A DNA stretch of 64,000 nucleotides from Syntrophobacterales bacterium (GCA_026417655.1 JAOACS010000014.1:1-64000), one strand, 5' to 3'. Positions 1 through 10,120 are shown, counted from the stretch's first letter. The notes: generated by a model not told the origin, from the letters alone. Made by a program: numbers and translations.

Positions 1-19
1 AGATGTGTATAAGAGACAG
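1..19 (+). other. Tn5/Nextera mosaic-end adapter (assembly artefact)
   Basis: The first 19 bases read AGATGTGTATAAGAGACAG, exactly the Tn5 transposase mosaic end used in Nextera libraries. In frame it encodes the contaminant peptide start MCIRDS. It is not genomic. It shows that base 1 is an untrimmed contig end and that the biological sequence starts at about base 20. Confidence 0.97.
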
Positions 20-20
20 T

Positions 21-245
21 CCTAACATAGCTTTGCGAGTCCTAGATGGAGCCCAAGGAACCGATAAGCTTATAATAGATAATAAGGTTCGAGTTGCCCT
101 TTACGCTACAGAGCGTGTGCGATCTAGAGGTTGTGCTTATAACGAATCGAATCTTCGGGAGGTAAAGGCTATCTTTTCTAGTATTGGTTTTGATGAGAAC
201 TCTGTTACAATAGCAAAAACAGCTATAGATGCCTGGTGTAGGTAG
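21..245 (+). CDS. C-terminal fragment of an unrecognised protein
   Basis: The frame is open from the contig end to a TAG stop at 243-245, giving about 74 genomic residues. The first six residues of the longer apparent ORF (MCIRDS) are adapter, so its ATG at base 3 is not a start and the gene is truncated at 5'. The fragment is soluble and mixed in composition, with a short Cys-containing tail (DAWCR). I see no family motif. It lies 19 bases before the binding-protein gene on the same strand, so it may be the upstream member of that sensory operon. Confidence 0.45.
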   Translation, partial: PNIALRVLDGAQGTDKLIIDNKVRVALYATERVRSRGCAYNESNLREVKAIFSSIGFDENSVTIAKTAIDAWCR

Positions 246-264
246 GGAGGGATATTTTAAGGAG

Positions 265-1335
265 ATGGTTTCAAAGCGTCTGGAGAGATTAGGGGTGAGG
301 GTTTTATTATCTTTTGTGCTTATCTTGGCAATTATTCCGCTCCCGAGAGCTGGAGGTGACAGGATTTACAGAATGCTTGTTCTAGATTCACAGGAGGGGT
401 ATCCCTACAATGAAGTAAGGGCCTCCTTATTCGATCATCTCAGAGAATATGGCTATGAGATGGAGAGGAATCTTGTAGTAAAGATAATAACAATAGGAAA
501 TGATATTGAATACGGTGAAAGGATCTTACATAGAGAGGTAGAGAATAATTACGATGTCATTTTCGTAGGAGGAACAGCAGCTACCGTTTCTGCAAATAGA
601 GCTCTTTACGGTAAAGAACAACCCGTAGTATTTGGCTCTCCAACCGATCCTGTGGGAATTGGGGTTATAAGGGATTTTAAGACACCTCCCCAGGCGAACT
701 TTACCGGAGTTTCTTATCCTGTGCCAGTTAGAGCTCGGCTTAAATTTGTCAAGCAGCTCATGCCTGGGGCAAAGACCTTTGGATTTATATATGCTGATAT
801 GCCCCAGTCCCACAGCTATAGGGCCTGGCTAGAAGATTTGTTAAAAAATGATCCTGAGTTTAGAGATATCAAAATTATCTTTAAATCTGTTTCTTTTGTA
901 AAAGGTGAAACGGGGGATATTCTAATGGCAGAGGAGGCAGGAAAGTATATAGAGGAACTCGATCCTTTGGTTGATGCATATATAAAGCCCTGTGATCAGA
1001 TGGGTACAAGACGTAATTTCTCAGAAGTTGTATATAGGATATCCCGCAAACCCCTTATTGGTCTTGTGAAGGATGATGTCATGGGCGGGTGGGGTGCTAC
1101 AGCCGTAGTATACCCTTCTCATGAGAGTATAGGATATCAGGCGGCAAGGATGATTAAGGATATTTTTAGAGGAAAGAAGGTAAGAGATATTTTGCCTGAA
1201 TGGCCTAGGACATACGGATTTGCCGTTGATTTGGTTAAGGCGAAACAATTTGGTATAGTTGTGCCAGTTGAAATACTTCAATTGGCAGGTGAAAATATTA
1301 TACATTATAAGATAAATCGCCATGAAGCTAAATAA
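265..1335 (+). CDS. Periplasmic ABC-type substrate-binding protein, likely sensory partner
   Basis: About 356 residues resembling the ABC_sub_bind family (PF04392, periplasmic ligand binding). The start at 265 is chosen because it opens directly into a signal peptide ([10 protein letters not shown], then a hydrophobic stretch ending near PRAGG). An in-frame ATG at 229 would add 12 residues and has no ribosome site. Two-lobed binding-protein features follow: [21 protein letters not shown] and a C-terminal [14 protein letters not shown] region. No permease or ATPase is adjacent. The gene overlaps the hybrid kinase by 14 bases, so I infer that it presents a ligand to that kinase rather than serving transport. 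The ligand is unknown. Confidence 0.75.
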   Translation: MVSKRLERLGVRVLLSFVLILAIIPLPRAGGDRIYRMLVLDSQEGYPYNEVRASLFDHLREYGYEMERNLVVKIITIGNDIEYGERILHREVENNYDVIFVGGTAATVSANRALYGKEQPVVFGSPTDPVGIGVIRDFKTPPQANFTGVSYPVPVRARLKFVKQLMPGAKTFGFIYADMPQSHSYRAWLEDLLKNDPEFRDIKIIFKSVSFVKGETGDILMAEEAGKYIEELDPLVDAYIKPCDQMGTRRNFSEVVYRISRKPLIGLVKDDVMGGWGATAVVYPSHESIGYQAARMIKDIFRGKKVRDILPEWPRTYGFAVDLVKAKQFGIVVPVEILQLAGENIIHYKINRHEAK

Positions 1336-4300
1336 GAAGATAACGATTATCACTTCTTGCATTTTATTTTTATCACTTTTTGTGGGGGCAATAATAAATC
1401 TTTTCTACTTTAAGAAAAATTACACCGAAGCACTACTTACTAGTAGTTACGGACTTGGCCAAGGACTAAATGCTATACTCTCTGAACTTTTAAATTTAGA
1501 ACTACCTCTTGATTCGCTATCCGGGATGAACAAGAAATGTGAGCAGATCGTTAAGCAAAATCCCCACATAAAGTATGTTGGCATAGTTGACCTTAAAGGG
1601 GAAGTTCTCTATCACAGTGATCAATCCCTGATTGGAAAGACTTTGTTAGATGAGGTGATGAAAAGGAGCCTGGAAACAACAAAGCCTCTTACTCAAATTT
1701 ATTTAAGGTTTGACGGGAATACTTATTACGACTTGACAATACCTGTATTCGACTCTCGAAAGGACCATGTAGGGGTGATAAGACTTGGGTTTCCCAAAAG
1801 TCATATAGATGATAAATTAAAAGAAGCTATCCTGGAGGTAGTTGTAAACGCCCTAATGTCCTTTGGTATAACTATAGTTCTTCTTAACCTTTTTATATCT
1901 AGGTATGTAACCGATCGTGTGATCAATTTGTCTGAACAGGCCAAAAAGATTATGGCCAGAAATTATGAAGACCTAATCCCTGTGACCCAAAACGATGAAA
2001 TAGGAGCCCTTACAGAGTCGTTCAATCGAATGTCTCTTACTATCAAAGAGCAAATCTCTGTCCTTCAACAGTCCAAGAATGAACTTGAAAGGATAGTTGC
2101 TGAGCGAACTAAGGAACTTGAACGAGCAAATAGGGATCTGGAAAATGAGCTAATAGACCGAAAAAATGCACAAGAGGCCTTAAGAAAGAGTGAAGAACAA
2201 TACCGTAGTCTATTTCAATCCAACCGAGATGCTACAATGACCTTAGCACTTCCCAATTGGCATTTCACCTCTGCTAATCCAGCTACACTAAAACTTTTCG
2301 ATATAGAATCTGAAGAGAGCTTAAATACTCTCCGGTTGTGGGACTTTTCACCAAAGTATTGTGAAGATGGAAGACTCTCTTCTGAAAAGATTCAGGAAGC
2401 CATAAAAAAGGCTATGGAAGAAGGTTCTCACTTTTTCGAATTTACCCTTATGACCACAAGGAGAAGAATTTTTCCCGCAACGATCCTACTTACCCGCGTA
2501 GAGCTTGAAGGTGAAAAGTTTTTACAAGCTACTATAAGAGATATAACGGAACAAAAAGAAGCTGAAGCTGTAACTCTTAAATCAAAAAGAGATCTAGAGG
2601 ATAAAAATATTGAGCTCCAAAAAGCTTTTCTACTTCAGTGTGAACTTGCAAAACGGTCAGAGGAGGCTGCTGCGGCTAAGAGTGAGTTTTTGGCGAATAT
2701 GAGTCATGAGATAAGAACTCCTTTGAATGGGATTGTAGGATTTACGGATTTACTGTTGAGGACGAAGTTAACGTCTAAGCAAAGAGACTATATAAAAAAA
2801 ATACAGTTGGCGTCGAATACTCTCCTAAGAATTATAAACGACATACTAGACTTTTCCAAGATAGAGGCTGGCAAACTAGAATTAGAAGAAGTGGAATTTT
2901 GCCTTACGGATTTGATTAACAATATCTCCAATATCTTAGCCGACAAGGCAGCTGCGAAGGGGCTAGAATTTTGGGTATCCGTCTCTAGCCGAAGAGTTCC
3001 CTGTTGTCTAATAGGTGATCCATTCAAGCTAGAGCAGGTGTTGTTAAATCTAATTTCTAATGCCATAAAATTTACAGAAAGAGGGGAGATTTTGGTTAAG
3101 GTGGATCTGGCAAGCCAGCCAGAGCAGGAGGAAGAGGGGATAGTGAAACTTCTATTCTTGGTAAAGGATACGGGTATAGGGATAGAAGGGGAACAAATAC
3201 AAAAACTATTTAGCCCTTTCTCGCAGGCTGACAGTTCGACTACGAGGAAATTCGGCGGCACGGGATTAGGGCTAGCAATTAGTAAGTCTTTTGTTGAGAT
3301 TATGGGTGGGAATATCAGTGTAGAGAGCGAATTAGGGAAGGGGAGCCAGTTTTCTTTTGTCTTGCCATTCAAGAAACAGAATATAGAACATAGACCAATT
3401 ACTATGCCTGAAGAGTTGAGAGGGAAACGGATCTTAGTGGTGGACGATAATGAACAGGTGAGGATGTTCTTGAAAGAGATGCTTGAATCCTTCGAATTTA
3501 AAGTTGAAACTGTATCCCATGGCAAGGAGGCAATAGGGAAGTTAGAGGAATCCCTTTCAAAGGAACCCTTTTCATTGGCATTAATCAACCGTAAGATGCC
3601 GGAAATGGACGGAATAGAGACGGCTTGGATAATAAGAGAGAAACTTAAAGATTTACCGATAATAGTGATGGTTAATTCCTACGATGAGGATGAAGTAGCG
3701 GAGGTGGCGAGAAAAATAGGGGTAAAGGAGTGCCTTAGAAAGCCTATAAATGAATTATCATTACTTGGCGCAATAGTAGAAGCTTTAGGAGGGAGCTTAG
3801 ATTATCTTCAAGACGCAGTTGATCTCAAAAGGGATAGCAAGAGTTTTCCCCATTTATTTGGTGCCCGTATATTGCTTGTTGAGGATAGTCCAATGAATCA
3901 ACAGGTGGTGATAGAACTACTTCAGGATATTGGGGTAACGGTGGATGTGGCTAACAATGGGGTTGAGGCCGTAGAAAGAGTATCAGGGGACAATGCCACC
4001 TTGTATGACGCTATACTGATGGATGTTCAAATGCCCGTAATGGATGGGTTTGAAGCAGCAGAACGAATAAAGTCTATCGAAAGGTATAAAGATGTCCCTA
4101 TAATAGCTCTTACAGCACATGCTGTGTGGGGATACAAGGATAAGTGTTTATCCTCGGGGATGAGCGATTACCTATCGAAGCCTATAGATAGCGAAAAGTT
4201 GTTTGAAGTTTTAGCAAGTTGGATAAAACCCAAAGACTCCTACCAGGGGGTAAATGCTGAAAATGTGGTGTTTGAGAAAGCTACGGAAGAATTTCCCGAT

Positions 4301-4870
4301 AAGGTGGGGAATATACATGTGAAGAAAGCTATAAAAAGTCTTGGTGGGAAAAGAACTACCTACCTAAAAATCCTAAAGAGCTTTTTGCAGGAAAATAGTC
4401 ATACGATCTCTCTAAGAGAAGCCTTTAAAGACAGTAACCTAGTATTGGCAGAAAGGATCTTGCATACACTGAAAGGGTCTTCTGGAAATATAGGAGCCCT
4501 TGAACTTAGGGAAAAGGTATTGACTCTGGAGGCGGCAATACTAGAGGGAAATGTAGATAAAAGTATGGTTGATGAAATTGAAATAGAACTGAAATCAGTA
4601 TTAGAAAGCGTGGATGTTATAATAAAAACATTGGAGATAGAAGAGCCTAAGAGTCTACCGCTGTCTGGAAATTCTATAGACGTAGAGAAGTTAACATCAG
4701 AACTTATCGAAATGCTTAAGGATGGTAATTTTAGTGCTCTTGAAAAATTTAAAGAATTGAAGTCAGCATATAGAGGAGGATGTGAAGATCCGCTCCTTAA
4801 GGAGATTGATGATTGTTTAAAACTGTTCGATATGGAGAAGGCTATAGAAAAACTTGGGAAAATTAAGTAA
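1322..4870 (+). CDS. Hybrid sensor histidine kinase with HAMP, PAS, two receivers and HPt
   Basis: 1182 residues. Order: membrane segment (about 7-29), periplasmic sensor (30-165), second membrane segment (170-190), HAMP (190-245), coiled coil, PAS (about 290-415), HisKA with [11 protein letters not shown] (phospho-His 462), HATPase with DTGIGI and GGTGLGL boxes, receiver 1 (about 700-815), receiver 2 (about 845-970), and a C-terminal HPt with [12 protein letters not shown] (His 1048). Receiver 2 keeps its phospho-acceptor in [10 protein letters not shown] (Asp 901). In receiver 1 the equivalent position is Asn 756 ([10 protein letters not shown]), so it probably cannot be phosphorylated. It overlaps the upstream binding-protein gene and shares TAATG with the downstream GGDEF regulator, which suggests one signalling unit. 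Confidence 0.92.
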   Translation: MKLNKKITIITSCILFLSLFVGAIINLFYFKKNYTEALLTSSYGLGQGLNAILSELLNLELPLDSLSGMNKKCEQIVKQNPHIKYVGIVDLKGEVLYHSDQSLIGKTLLDEVMKRSLETTKPLTQIYLRFDGNTYYDLTIPVFDSRKDHVGVIRLGFPKSHIDDKLKEAILEVVVNALMSFGITIVLLNLFISRYVTDRVINLSEQAKKIMARNYEDLIPVTQNDEIGALTESFNRMSLTIKEQISVLQQSKNELERIVAERTKELERANRDLENELIDRKNAQEALRKSEEQYRSLFQSNRDATMTLALPNWHFTSANPATLKLFDIESEESLNTLRLWDFSPKYCEDGRLSSEKIQEAIKKAMEEGSHFFEFTLMTTRRRIFPATILLTRVELEGEKFLQATIRDITEQKEAEAVTLKSKRDLEDKNIELQKAFLLQCELAKRSEEAAAAKSEFLANMSHEIRTPLNGIVGFTDLLLRTKLTSKQRDYIKKIQLASNTLLRIINDILDFSKIEAGKLELEEVEFCLTDLINNISNILADKAAAKGLEFWVSVSSRRVPCCLIGDPFKLEQVLLNLISNAIKFTERGEILVKVDLASQPEQEEEGIVKLLFLVKDTGIGIEGEQIQKLFSPFSQADSSTTRKFGGTGLGLAISKSFVEIMGGNISVESELGKGSQFSFVLPFKKQNIEHRPITMPEELRGKRILVVDDNEQVRMFLKEMLESFEFKVETVSHGKEAIGKLEESLSKEPFSLALINRKMPEMDGIETAWIIREKLKDLPIIVMVNSYDEDEVAEVARKIGVKECLRKPINELSLLGAIVEALGGSLDYLQDAVDLKRDSKSFPHLFGARILLVEDSPMNQQVVIELLQDIGVTVDVANNGVEAVERVSGDNATLYDAILMDVQMPVMDGFEAAERIKSIERYKDVPIIALTAHAVWGYKDKCLSSGMSDYLSKPIDSEKLFEVLASWIKPKDSYQGVNAENVVFEKATEEFPDKVGNIHVKKAIKSLGGKRTTYLKILKSFLQENSHTISLREAFKDSNLVLAERILHTLKGSSGNIGALELREKVLTLEAAILEGNVDKSMVDEIEIELKSVLESVDVIIKTLEIEEPKSLPLSGNSIDVEKLTSELIEMLKDGNFSALEKFKELKSAYRGGCEDPLLKEIDDCLKLFDMEKAIEKLGKIK

Positions 4871-5793
4871 TGGTTAGGTCTCTTATGGATGCACCCAAAC
4901 AAAAGATTCTTATTATAGATGACACGCCATCTAGCCTTATGATTCTTGGGGAGGATCTAAAGAGTAACTACGAGGTATATGTTGCAACGAGTGGAGAAGA
5001 GGCCCTAAAAAAGATAAGGAGAAATCCTCCCGATTTGATACTTCTCGATATAATGATGCCAAAAATGGATGGATATGAAATTTGCCGAAAACTTAAAGAG
5101 GATATTATTACAAAAAATATTCCTGTTATCTTTATAACCTCTAAAAACTCTGAGGAAGATGAAACAAAGGGTCTCGAGATGGGAGCAGTTGACTACATTA
5201 CTAAACCCTTCAGTCTTCCTGTAGTAAGGGCCAGGATAAAAACACACCTTGAGTTGAAAAGAAAAACCGATCTACTGGAGGATCTTTCAAACAAAGACGG
5301 TTTGACAGGGCTTTTTAATAGAAGAAAGTTTGATGATTTCATCGCCTATGAGTGGAAAAGAGCTATTAGAAACAGAAATCCTTTGTCTATTTTTCTTATC
5401 GACATCGATTATTTTAAGCTTTTTAATGACCATTATGGACACCTTGCTGGAGATGAGTGTTTAAAGAAAATCGCTTCGGCACTGTTGTCGGTATTCAGAA
5501 GAGCTACAGATTTTGTAGCAAGATATGGCGGTGAAGAGTTTGCGGTTGTTCTACCCGATACGGATATAGAAACTGCTCTTAATTTAGCTAATAAAACGAG
5601 AACTTACATTGAAAACTTAAGAATTGAACACCTATACTCTCCTATAGCACCATATGTAACCGTAAGTATTGGGGTTGCTGCAATGGTCCCTTTGTTTGGT
5701 TGTGATTACCACTTATTAGTGGATGCTGCCGATAGAGCCCTCTATGAAGCAAAACTTACAGGACGTAATCGCATCTGTTATAATAAACTTTAA
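4870..5793 (+). CDS. Response regulator with GGDEF domain (diguanylate cyclase)
   Basis: 307 residues. The N-terminal receiver has the acidic pair IIDD, phospho-acceptor Asp 60 (LILLDIMMPKMDG) and Lys in TKPF. The C-terminal GGDEF domain has an intact active site GGEEF (220-224) and an RATD product-inhibition site five residues upstream. It should make c-di-GMP when phosphorylated, with feedback inhibition. Its ATG overlaps the kinase stop by one base, so it is probably translationally coupled to and phosphorylated by that kinase. Confidence 0.93.
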   Translation: MVRSLMDAPKQKILIIDDTPSSLMILGEDLKSNYEVYVATSGEEALKKIRRNPPDLILLDIMMPKMDGYEICRKLKEDIITKNIPVIFITSKNSEEDETKGLEMGAVDYITKPFSLPVVRARIKTHLELKRKTDLLEDLSNKDGLTGLFNRRKFDDFIAYEWKRAIRNRNPLSIFLIDIDYFKLFNDHYGHLAGDECLKKIASALLSVFRRATDFVARYGGEEFAVVLPDTDIETALNLANKTRTYIENLRIEHLYSPIAPYVTVSIGVAAMVPLFGCDYHLLVDAADRALYEAKLTGRNRICYNKL

Positions 5794-5936
5794 ATTTTAA
5801 TTAAGGCCTATCCCCTTATTTCTTGATTTTGAAAGGGATTTCCCTTAACTTTGGTGTTTGTAGGGGTTACTTGAACCTTTCGCCGCCTACATTCCTAAGT
5901 GTATGCCGTTTAGTTTTTTAACTTAAGAGATGCAAC

Positions 5937-6218
5937 ATGGAGACGCAAGGGGAGAAACTTAGAGAATTTATAAACAGGGTCGAGAGTCTTGGCGGGAGGA
6001 TTGTTAAAGAAAGGAGCGCTGATCTCTGCCTTCAGTTTGACATCTTTCCGGAGCTTTCCATACGTATTCTTTTCTGGAATGCTCAGCAGGAAGAAGGGTT
6101 TGAAGCTAGAGTTAAGTTCCTTTTTGATAGGAATGTGCTTTCAATTATTGATCTAGAGAGTCTTTGTTTTGCTTGCCAAAAGCTTACGGATCGGATAATG
6201 AGCCTTGCCAAGGATTAA
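5937..6218 (+). CDS. Small DUF3786-like protein
   Basis: 93 residues. The core (LQFDIFPELSIRILFWNAQ, then LFDRNVLSIIDLESL) resembles part of DUF3786, but it is much shorter than the usual roughly 200-residue family members. No signal peptide or membrane segment is visible. It ends one base before the ATG chosen for the metallophosphoesterase gene, so it may be the first gene of that operon. The function is unknown. The family call is from memory of its pattern. Confidence 0.6.
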   Translation: METQGEKLREFINRVESLGGRIVKERSADLCLQFDIFPELSIRILFWNAQQEEGFEARVKFLFDRNVLSIIDLESLCFACQKLTDRIMSLAKD

Positions 6219-6219
6219 G

Positions 6220-7200
6220 ATGACAATTATGGAGGGCCGTGATTTCAAAGGGATTCTTTTCATAGGGGATCCTCATGTGGCGTCCTTCCCACCTGGACAT
6301 AGGCGAGATGAGTATGTTGAAACTGTGTTAGGAAAGCTTTCCTACGCTATGGATCTTGCAAAAAAAGAAGATCTTCTCCCCATTATACTCGGTGATCTTT
6401 TCCATGTGCCCCGGAACAATCCCAATGCTTTACTGGTAGAACTTATACGGCTCTTTAAACCGGTCTTCCCCTGGGTGCTTCTTGGTAATCATGATAAACA
6501 TGAGGCTCGGTTTACTCCCGACGTTTCAATAGCTATATTGGAAGCCGCCGATGCCATAAGGCTTATTAAAGATTATGGGATTGTGGATATCCTTTCGGTA
6601 TGCGGTAGAAGAGTTTTAATAGGGGCTTCTCCTGATTGGACACCTCTTCCAGATAAGGTTAATTTGGGAGATTTCGATACGGTCCTATGGCTCACCCATC
6701 ATAACCTACTCTTTGATGAGATTGGCGATGATATTGAAGGGGAATTTAGGGGAAAAAGTTTTGAGCTAAAGGAGATTCCGGGCGTGGATCTTGTGGTAAA
6801 TGGCCATCTTCATAGACCTCGTCCCCCAATCCAAAGGGGAAGTACCCTTTGGTTTAATCCAGGAAGTATTGTAAGAATCATAAGAAGTCATGCTACGAAG
6901 GAGATAAAGCCATCGGTTACCATTTTTCGTTATAACGAAAACAAAATTAGTCTGGAGCCTGTAATGTTGCCTCATAAAAGCTTTGAAGAGGTATTCTATC
7001 CCTTTTCCGATACAAAAGATTTCGATGTGATAGAGGGAGAATCACGTTTTATACGTGGACTTGAAAACCTTGCCCTTAGAAGAACTGCAGAGGGTATTGG
7101 GTTGAGGGAATTTCTTAGACTTAACCTAGACTTTGATGATCCAATTGATAAAGAGATCTGGAAACTTTACCAGGAGGCTCTAGAAGATGAGCAAAAGTGA
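6220..7200 (+). CDS. Mre11/SbcD-like metallophosphoesterase
   Basis: 326 residues of the calcineurin-like phosphoesterase fold. Metal-binding motifs are in order: GDPHV (DxH), GDLFHVPRN, LGNHDKH, LTHHN and NGHLHRP, followed by the NPGS turn. This matches the Mre11/SbcD nuclease core, with a short C-terminal capping region. The start at 6220 is chosen because an AAGGA site lies six bases upstream; an ATG at 6205 would overlap the previous gene. It overlaps the next gene by 14 bases. With the coiled-coil and ATPase-lobe proteins downstream it suggests a DNA-end processing complex. Confidence 0.85.
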   Translation: MTIMEGRDFKGILFIGDPHVASFPPGHRRDEYVETVLGKLSYAMDLAKKEDLLPIILGDLFHVPRNNPNALLVELIRLFKPVFPWVLLGNHDKHEARFTPDVSIAILEAADAIRLIKDYGIVDILSVCGRRVLIGASPDWTPLPDKVNLGDFDTVLWLTHHNLLFDEIGDDIEGEFRGKSFELKEIPGVDLVVNGHLHRPRPPIQRGSTLWFNPGSIVRIIRSHATKEIKPSVTIFRYNENKISLEPVMLPHKSFEEVFYPFSDTKDFDVIEGESRFIRGLENLALRRTAEGIGLREFLRLNLDFDDPIDKEIWKLYQEALEDEQK

Positions 7201-7486
7201 CGAAGAAATCATAAAGGAGCTTGATACCCTTAGGGCCGAATATGCTAGGCTCGATAAAAAGCGTATAGAAACAGCAACACACTTAAAAAATCGGGAAGAG
7301 CAACTGAGGGAATTACGGGAAAGAGCTAAGGAGCTCTATGGCACAAGCGATTTAGGGGAACTTAAGAAACTTTTAGAAGAGTGGAGGGCAGAAAACGAAA
7401 AGAGAGTGAGGGAATATCGTCAACATATTGAGGAGATCAAGATTAAACTTGAGGAGCTGAGTAATAGAGTCGATGATGAGCGATAG
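7187..7486 (+). CDS. Small coiled-coil protein of the Mre11-like operon
   Basis: 99 residues, strongly charged and almost entirely heptad-like (many Glu, Lys, Arg and Leu; for example RLDKKRIETATHLKNREEQL). No catalytic motif, P-loop or CxxC hook is present. It overlaps both neighbours by 14 bases, which implies tight coupling. I infer that it acts as a separately encoded coiled-coil part of a Rad50/SbcC-like partner; this is not shown by a family match. Confidence 0.65.
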   Translation: MSKSDEEIIKELDTLRAEYARLDKKRIETATHLKNREEQLRELRERAKELYGTSDLGELKKLLEEWRAENEKRVREYRQHIEEIKIKLEELSNRVDDER

Positions 7487-8129
7487 GGAAGTCTTTAAAT
7501 TGGCTAGAGAACTCCGTAGGCACTTCGATTTCCATAAAATTGAGCGTGAAGAATATATCCGAAGACTTAGCGATCTTAAAGGGGAACTAGAGGATATAAA
7601 ATCCTTTCTAGAGCGTTACCCTCTTATAGTCTCCCGTTTAGAAGAGCTCTCAAAGAAGGCCTTTATAGCAACACTTAGAGAGATTGAAGAAAATCTAAGT
7701 TACGCACTTCAGGATATTCTGGGAGATGACATTAGGGTCAAATCACAGGTGGAGACGAAGCGAGGAAAATTTTGGATTCAATTTTATGTCGAAAAGGATG
7801 GATACAAAGAGGACATTCTAAGGGGCCAGGGAGGAGCGGTATGTAATATCCTCTCTGTTGGGCTCAGACTAATCGCTTTATCTCAACTAGAAGAAAAATA
7901 CCACAGACGTTTCATAGTCCTAGACGAGCAAGATTGCTGGGTAAGACCGGATCTGGTGCCTAGATTTATGAAGATTATCTACCACATAGCTGAGAAGCTT
8001 TCTTATCAGGTGTTGGTTATTAGTCATCACGATGTTGATTTTTTCCGCGACTACGCGGACTCCATTTATCGTTTTATACCAGATGGTGAAAAGATGAAGG
8101 TTCAGCGGGTTCCTAAGAGGGGACTATGA
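7473..8129 (+). CDS. C-terminal half of a Rad50/SMC-like ABC ATPase, no P-loop
   Basis: 218 residues. After an N-terminal coiled coil the C-terminal lobe of an ABC/SMC head is visible: a degenerate signature region LRGQGGAVCNILSVG, Walker B with catalytic Glu (FIVLDEQDCW) and an H-loop (VISHHD). No GxxGxGKS/T Walker A occurs here or in the two preceding genes. A working ATPase would need an N-terminal lobe from another gene, or this may be a regulatory relic. It shares ATGA with the next gene. An ATG three bases downstream is an equally good start. Confidence 0.75.
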   Translation: MMSDREVFKLARELRRHFDFHKIEREEYIRRLSDLKGELEDIKSFLERYPLIVSRLEELSKKAFIATLREIEENLSYALQDILGDDIRVKSQVETKRGKFWIQFYVEKDGYKEDILRGQGGAVCNILSVGLRLIALSQLEEKYHRRFIVLDEQDCWVRPDLVPRFMKIIYHIAEKLSYQVLVISHHDVDFFRDYADSIYRFIPDGEKMKVQRVPKRGL

Positions 8130-10120
8130 GTAAAACGACGGGAGTTAAGAAAATGAGAAGGTATTTACTGTGGCGGTGTTTTGCCCTGTGGTTTACTAGT
8201 TTGTTATGTATCTCCTGCACTGTAACGATGGACTCAAGTTACTATGGTGGGGAGAGATATTATCCCCAAAGGACTGTTCCTACTCCTTATGGACAACAAC
8301 TATCCCAAGAGGCCGAGAGTTTAATGAAGCAAGCAGAACAACTAGAGAGGGGAGGTAACGTTTCTCAAGCTGCTAATCTTTATTATAGGATTGCTACCTC
8401 CTTTCCCGGAAGTCAAATGGCACCAGAGTCTCTCTATCGCCTTGGTAGGATCATGTCCCAACAGGGGCGGTGGCATGATGCTACCCTATATTACCTCTAT
8501 CTTGTGAACACCTATCCCCAGTGGAATATGGTGGGACAAGCCTATGACGAACTTGCTAGAGCCTTTCTAATGGAGAAGCGTCTTAAGGAAGCAATGGATG
8601 TAGGGAAGAGGATCCCTGAAGAAGGCAAGAGAAATTTTATTTTTGGTATAGCGGTTTGTCTCGATGGTAACATTAAGAAGTCCTTAAGGTATCTAAATGC
8701 TGCAATTCTATCCCCAGGTATGAGACAACATGAAAGAGCCTTTGAGGATATGCTTTTTCTTAGTAAGGTCTTAGACGAGGGAAGGCTTAGTGCAATTATT
8801 TCAGATAAAGAAACCAGTCAGGACTTGAGAGTGTTTGCTAGAGCTAGCCTCGGGAAGCAGCTTATTGAAGTAGGGCAGGTTGCGAAGGGACAGGAGCTCC
8901 TAAGGGCGGCAATGGAAAGTATAGAACCTAGCCATTATTTAGCGGAGTCTATTAAACGTCTTAGCGAAGGGAAGGTGGCCACTCCATCCCAACAGAGGGC
9001 ACCATCTATTGAACCAATAAAGATTGCTGCCGGAGAACCGGGAAATCCTAGAAAGATCGGTCTTATGGTCCCCCTTAGTGGAAGTGCTGCTGGATATGGT
9101 TATCAAGTTATGAGGGGAGCAACCCTTGCAGTCTCCCTGTGGAACGAGCAACATCCCGAAGATCCTGTGGAATTGGTTGTTCAAGACACTCCTCCAGAGG
9201 CTCGACCTACTATAAAAGCCTTTGAAAAGCTTGTAAATGAGGACAAGGTCATTGCAGTGATTGGTCCCATGAGTCGTCAGGGGGTTGAGACCATGGAAAA
9301 AAGTGAACAGCCTATACCTCTTCCAGTCATTTCAATGGTTCCGGGAGACTCAACTAATGTTTCCCAGTCGTATGGTTCCTTTGTTATAAGGTTTCTTCCT
9401 GATATTAGATCCGTTATAGAGCGCATAGTCGATTATTCTGTAAACACCCTAGGGTATAAAAGGTTCGCTATTTTCTATCCCGATGAAAGCTTTGGTCAGC
9501 AGGTAAATGAGGCCTTTTTGCAAGCCGTTCAATTAAGGGGAGGACAAGTTGTTTCTAGAGTAGCCTATGCTCCGGGAACTACCAATTTCAAAGGTGCTAT
9601 TGAGAACCTTGTCGGTAAGAAGGAGGGAAGGGCCCTTACTGATAAATTGCCATTTCAGGCACTTTTTCTGCCCGATGATTTAAAGACGGTTTCCCTTATC
9701 GTGCCTCAGCTTGTGCAGGCCAATGTTGTAGGAGTTACCTTATTGGGATCGCACCTTTGGGATGATCCAAAATTCTCTAGTCTTTCTGGGGGGTATCTGG
9801 ACGGAGCCTATTATGTGACACCCTATTTTATTCAGGCGACAGATGAGGTTTCTTCAATCTTCAAATCTAAATTTCAGGCGATGTATAAAACCGTTCCCCA
9901 ATTACTTGAAGCAGCAGGCTATGATGCCGCCAACATACTTCTTCAGATTAGGCACAGAGCAGAAAAGAGTAGAATGGGACTACTACGATTACTCCAACAG
10001 GGGTTTGTTCCTTCGGTAAGTATTACCGGCGTAAAAAATATTGACCCCTATGGAGTAGTTAATCGCTCCTATAAGGTTGTCACTGTAAGGGGATCAGAGC
10101 CAGTTAGGGTGGCGGAGTAG
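8126..10120 (+). CDS. Lipoprotein with TPR repeats and periplasmic-binding domain (LpoA-like)
   Basis: 664 residues. The lipoprotein signal ends in a lipobox (LLCISC). TPR-like repeats follow (about 55-250: AESLMKQAEQLERGG, NLYYRIATSFPGSQ), then a type-1 periplasmic-binding domain (about 300-650: IGLMVPLSGSAAGYGYQVMRGA). This arrangement is like LpoA/LppC activators of penicillin-binding proteins and branched-amino-acid binding proteins; an outer-membrane-anchored role in cell-wall synthesis is an inference. The start at 8126 uses an upstream AGAGGGG and overlaps the preceding stop. Met 10 (8153), with GGGAG upstream, would give a more typical signal length. Confidence 0.8.
   Translation: MSKTTGVKKMRRYLLWRCFALWFTSLLCISCTVTMDSSYYGGERYYPQRTVPTPYGQQLSQEAESLMKQAEQLERGGNVSQAANLYYRIATSFPGSQMAPESLYRLGRIMSQQGRWHDATLYYLYLVNTYPQWNMVGQAYDELARAFLMEKRLKEAMDVGKRIPEEGKRNFIFGIAVCLDGNIKKSLRYLNAAILSPGMRQHERAFEDMLFLSKVLDEGRLSAIISDKETSQDLRVFARASLGKQLIEVGQVAKGQELLRAAMESIEPSHYLAESIKRLSEGKVATPSQQRAPSIEPIKIAAGEPGNPRKIGLMVPLSGSAAGYGYQVMRGATLAVSLWNEQHPEDPVELVVQDTPPEARPTIKAFEKLVNEDKVIAVIGPMSRQGVETMEKSEQPIPLPVISMVPGDSTNVSQSYGSFVIRFLPDIRSVIERIVDYSVNTLGYKRFAIFYPDESFGQQVNEAFLQAVQLRGGQVVSRVAYAPGTTNFKGAIENLVGKKEGRALTDKLPFQALFLPDDLKTVSLIVPQLVQANVVGVTLLGSHLWDDPKFSSLSGGYLDGAYYVTPYFIQATDEVSSIFKSKFQAMYKTVPQLLEAAGYDAANILLQIRHRAEKSRMGLLRLLQQGFVPSVSITGVKNIDPYGVVNRSYKVVTVRGSEPVRVAE

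Noticed and set aside
3-20. ATG start MCIRDS for the first ORF
   Set aside because: It is encoded by the sequencing adapter, not genome.
2788-3588. Long minus-strand ORF of 266 codons inside the hybrid kinase
   Set aside because: Low-complexity Ser/Pro/Leu/Ile composition, no ribosome site, fully inside a convincing kinase gene.
5794-5936. Possible c-di-GMP riboswitch or small RNA after the GGDEF gene
   Set aside because: No recognisable aptamer motif or strong hairpin; only a weak partial inverted repeat.
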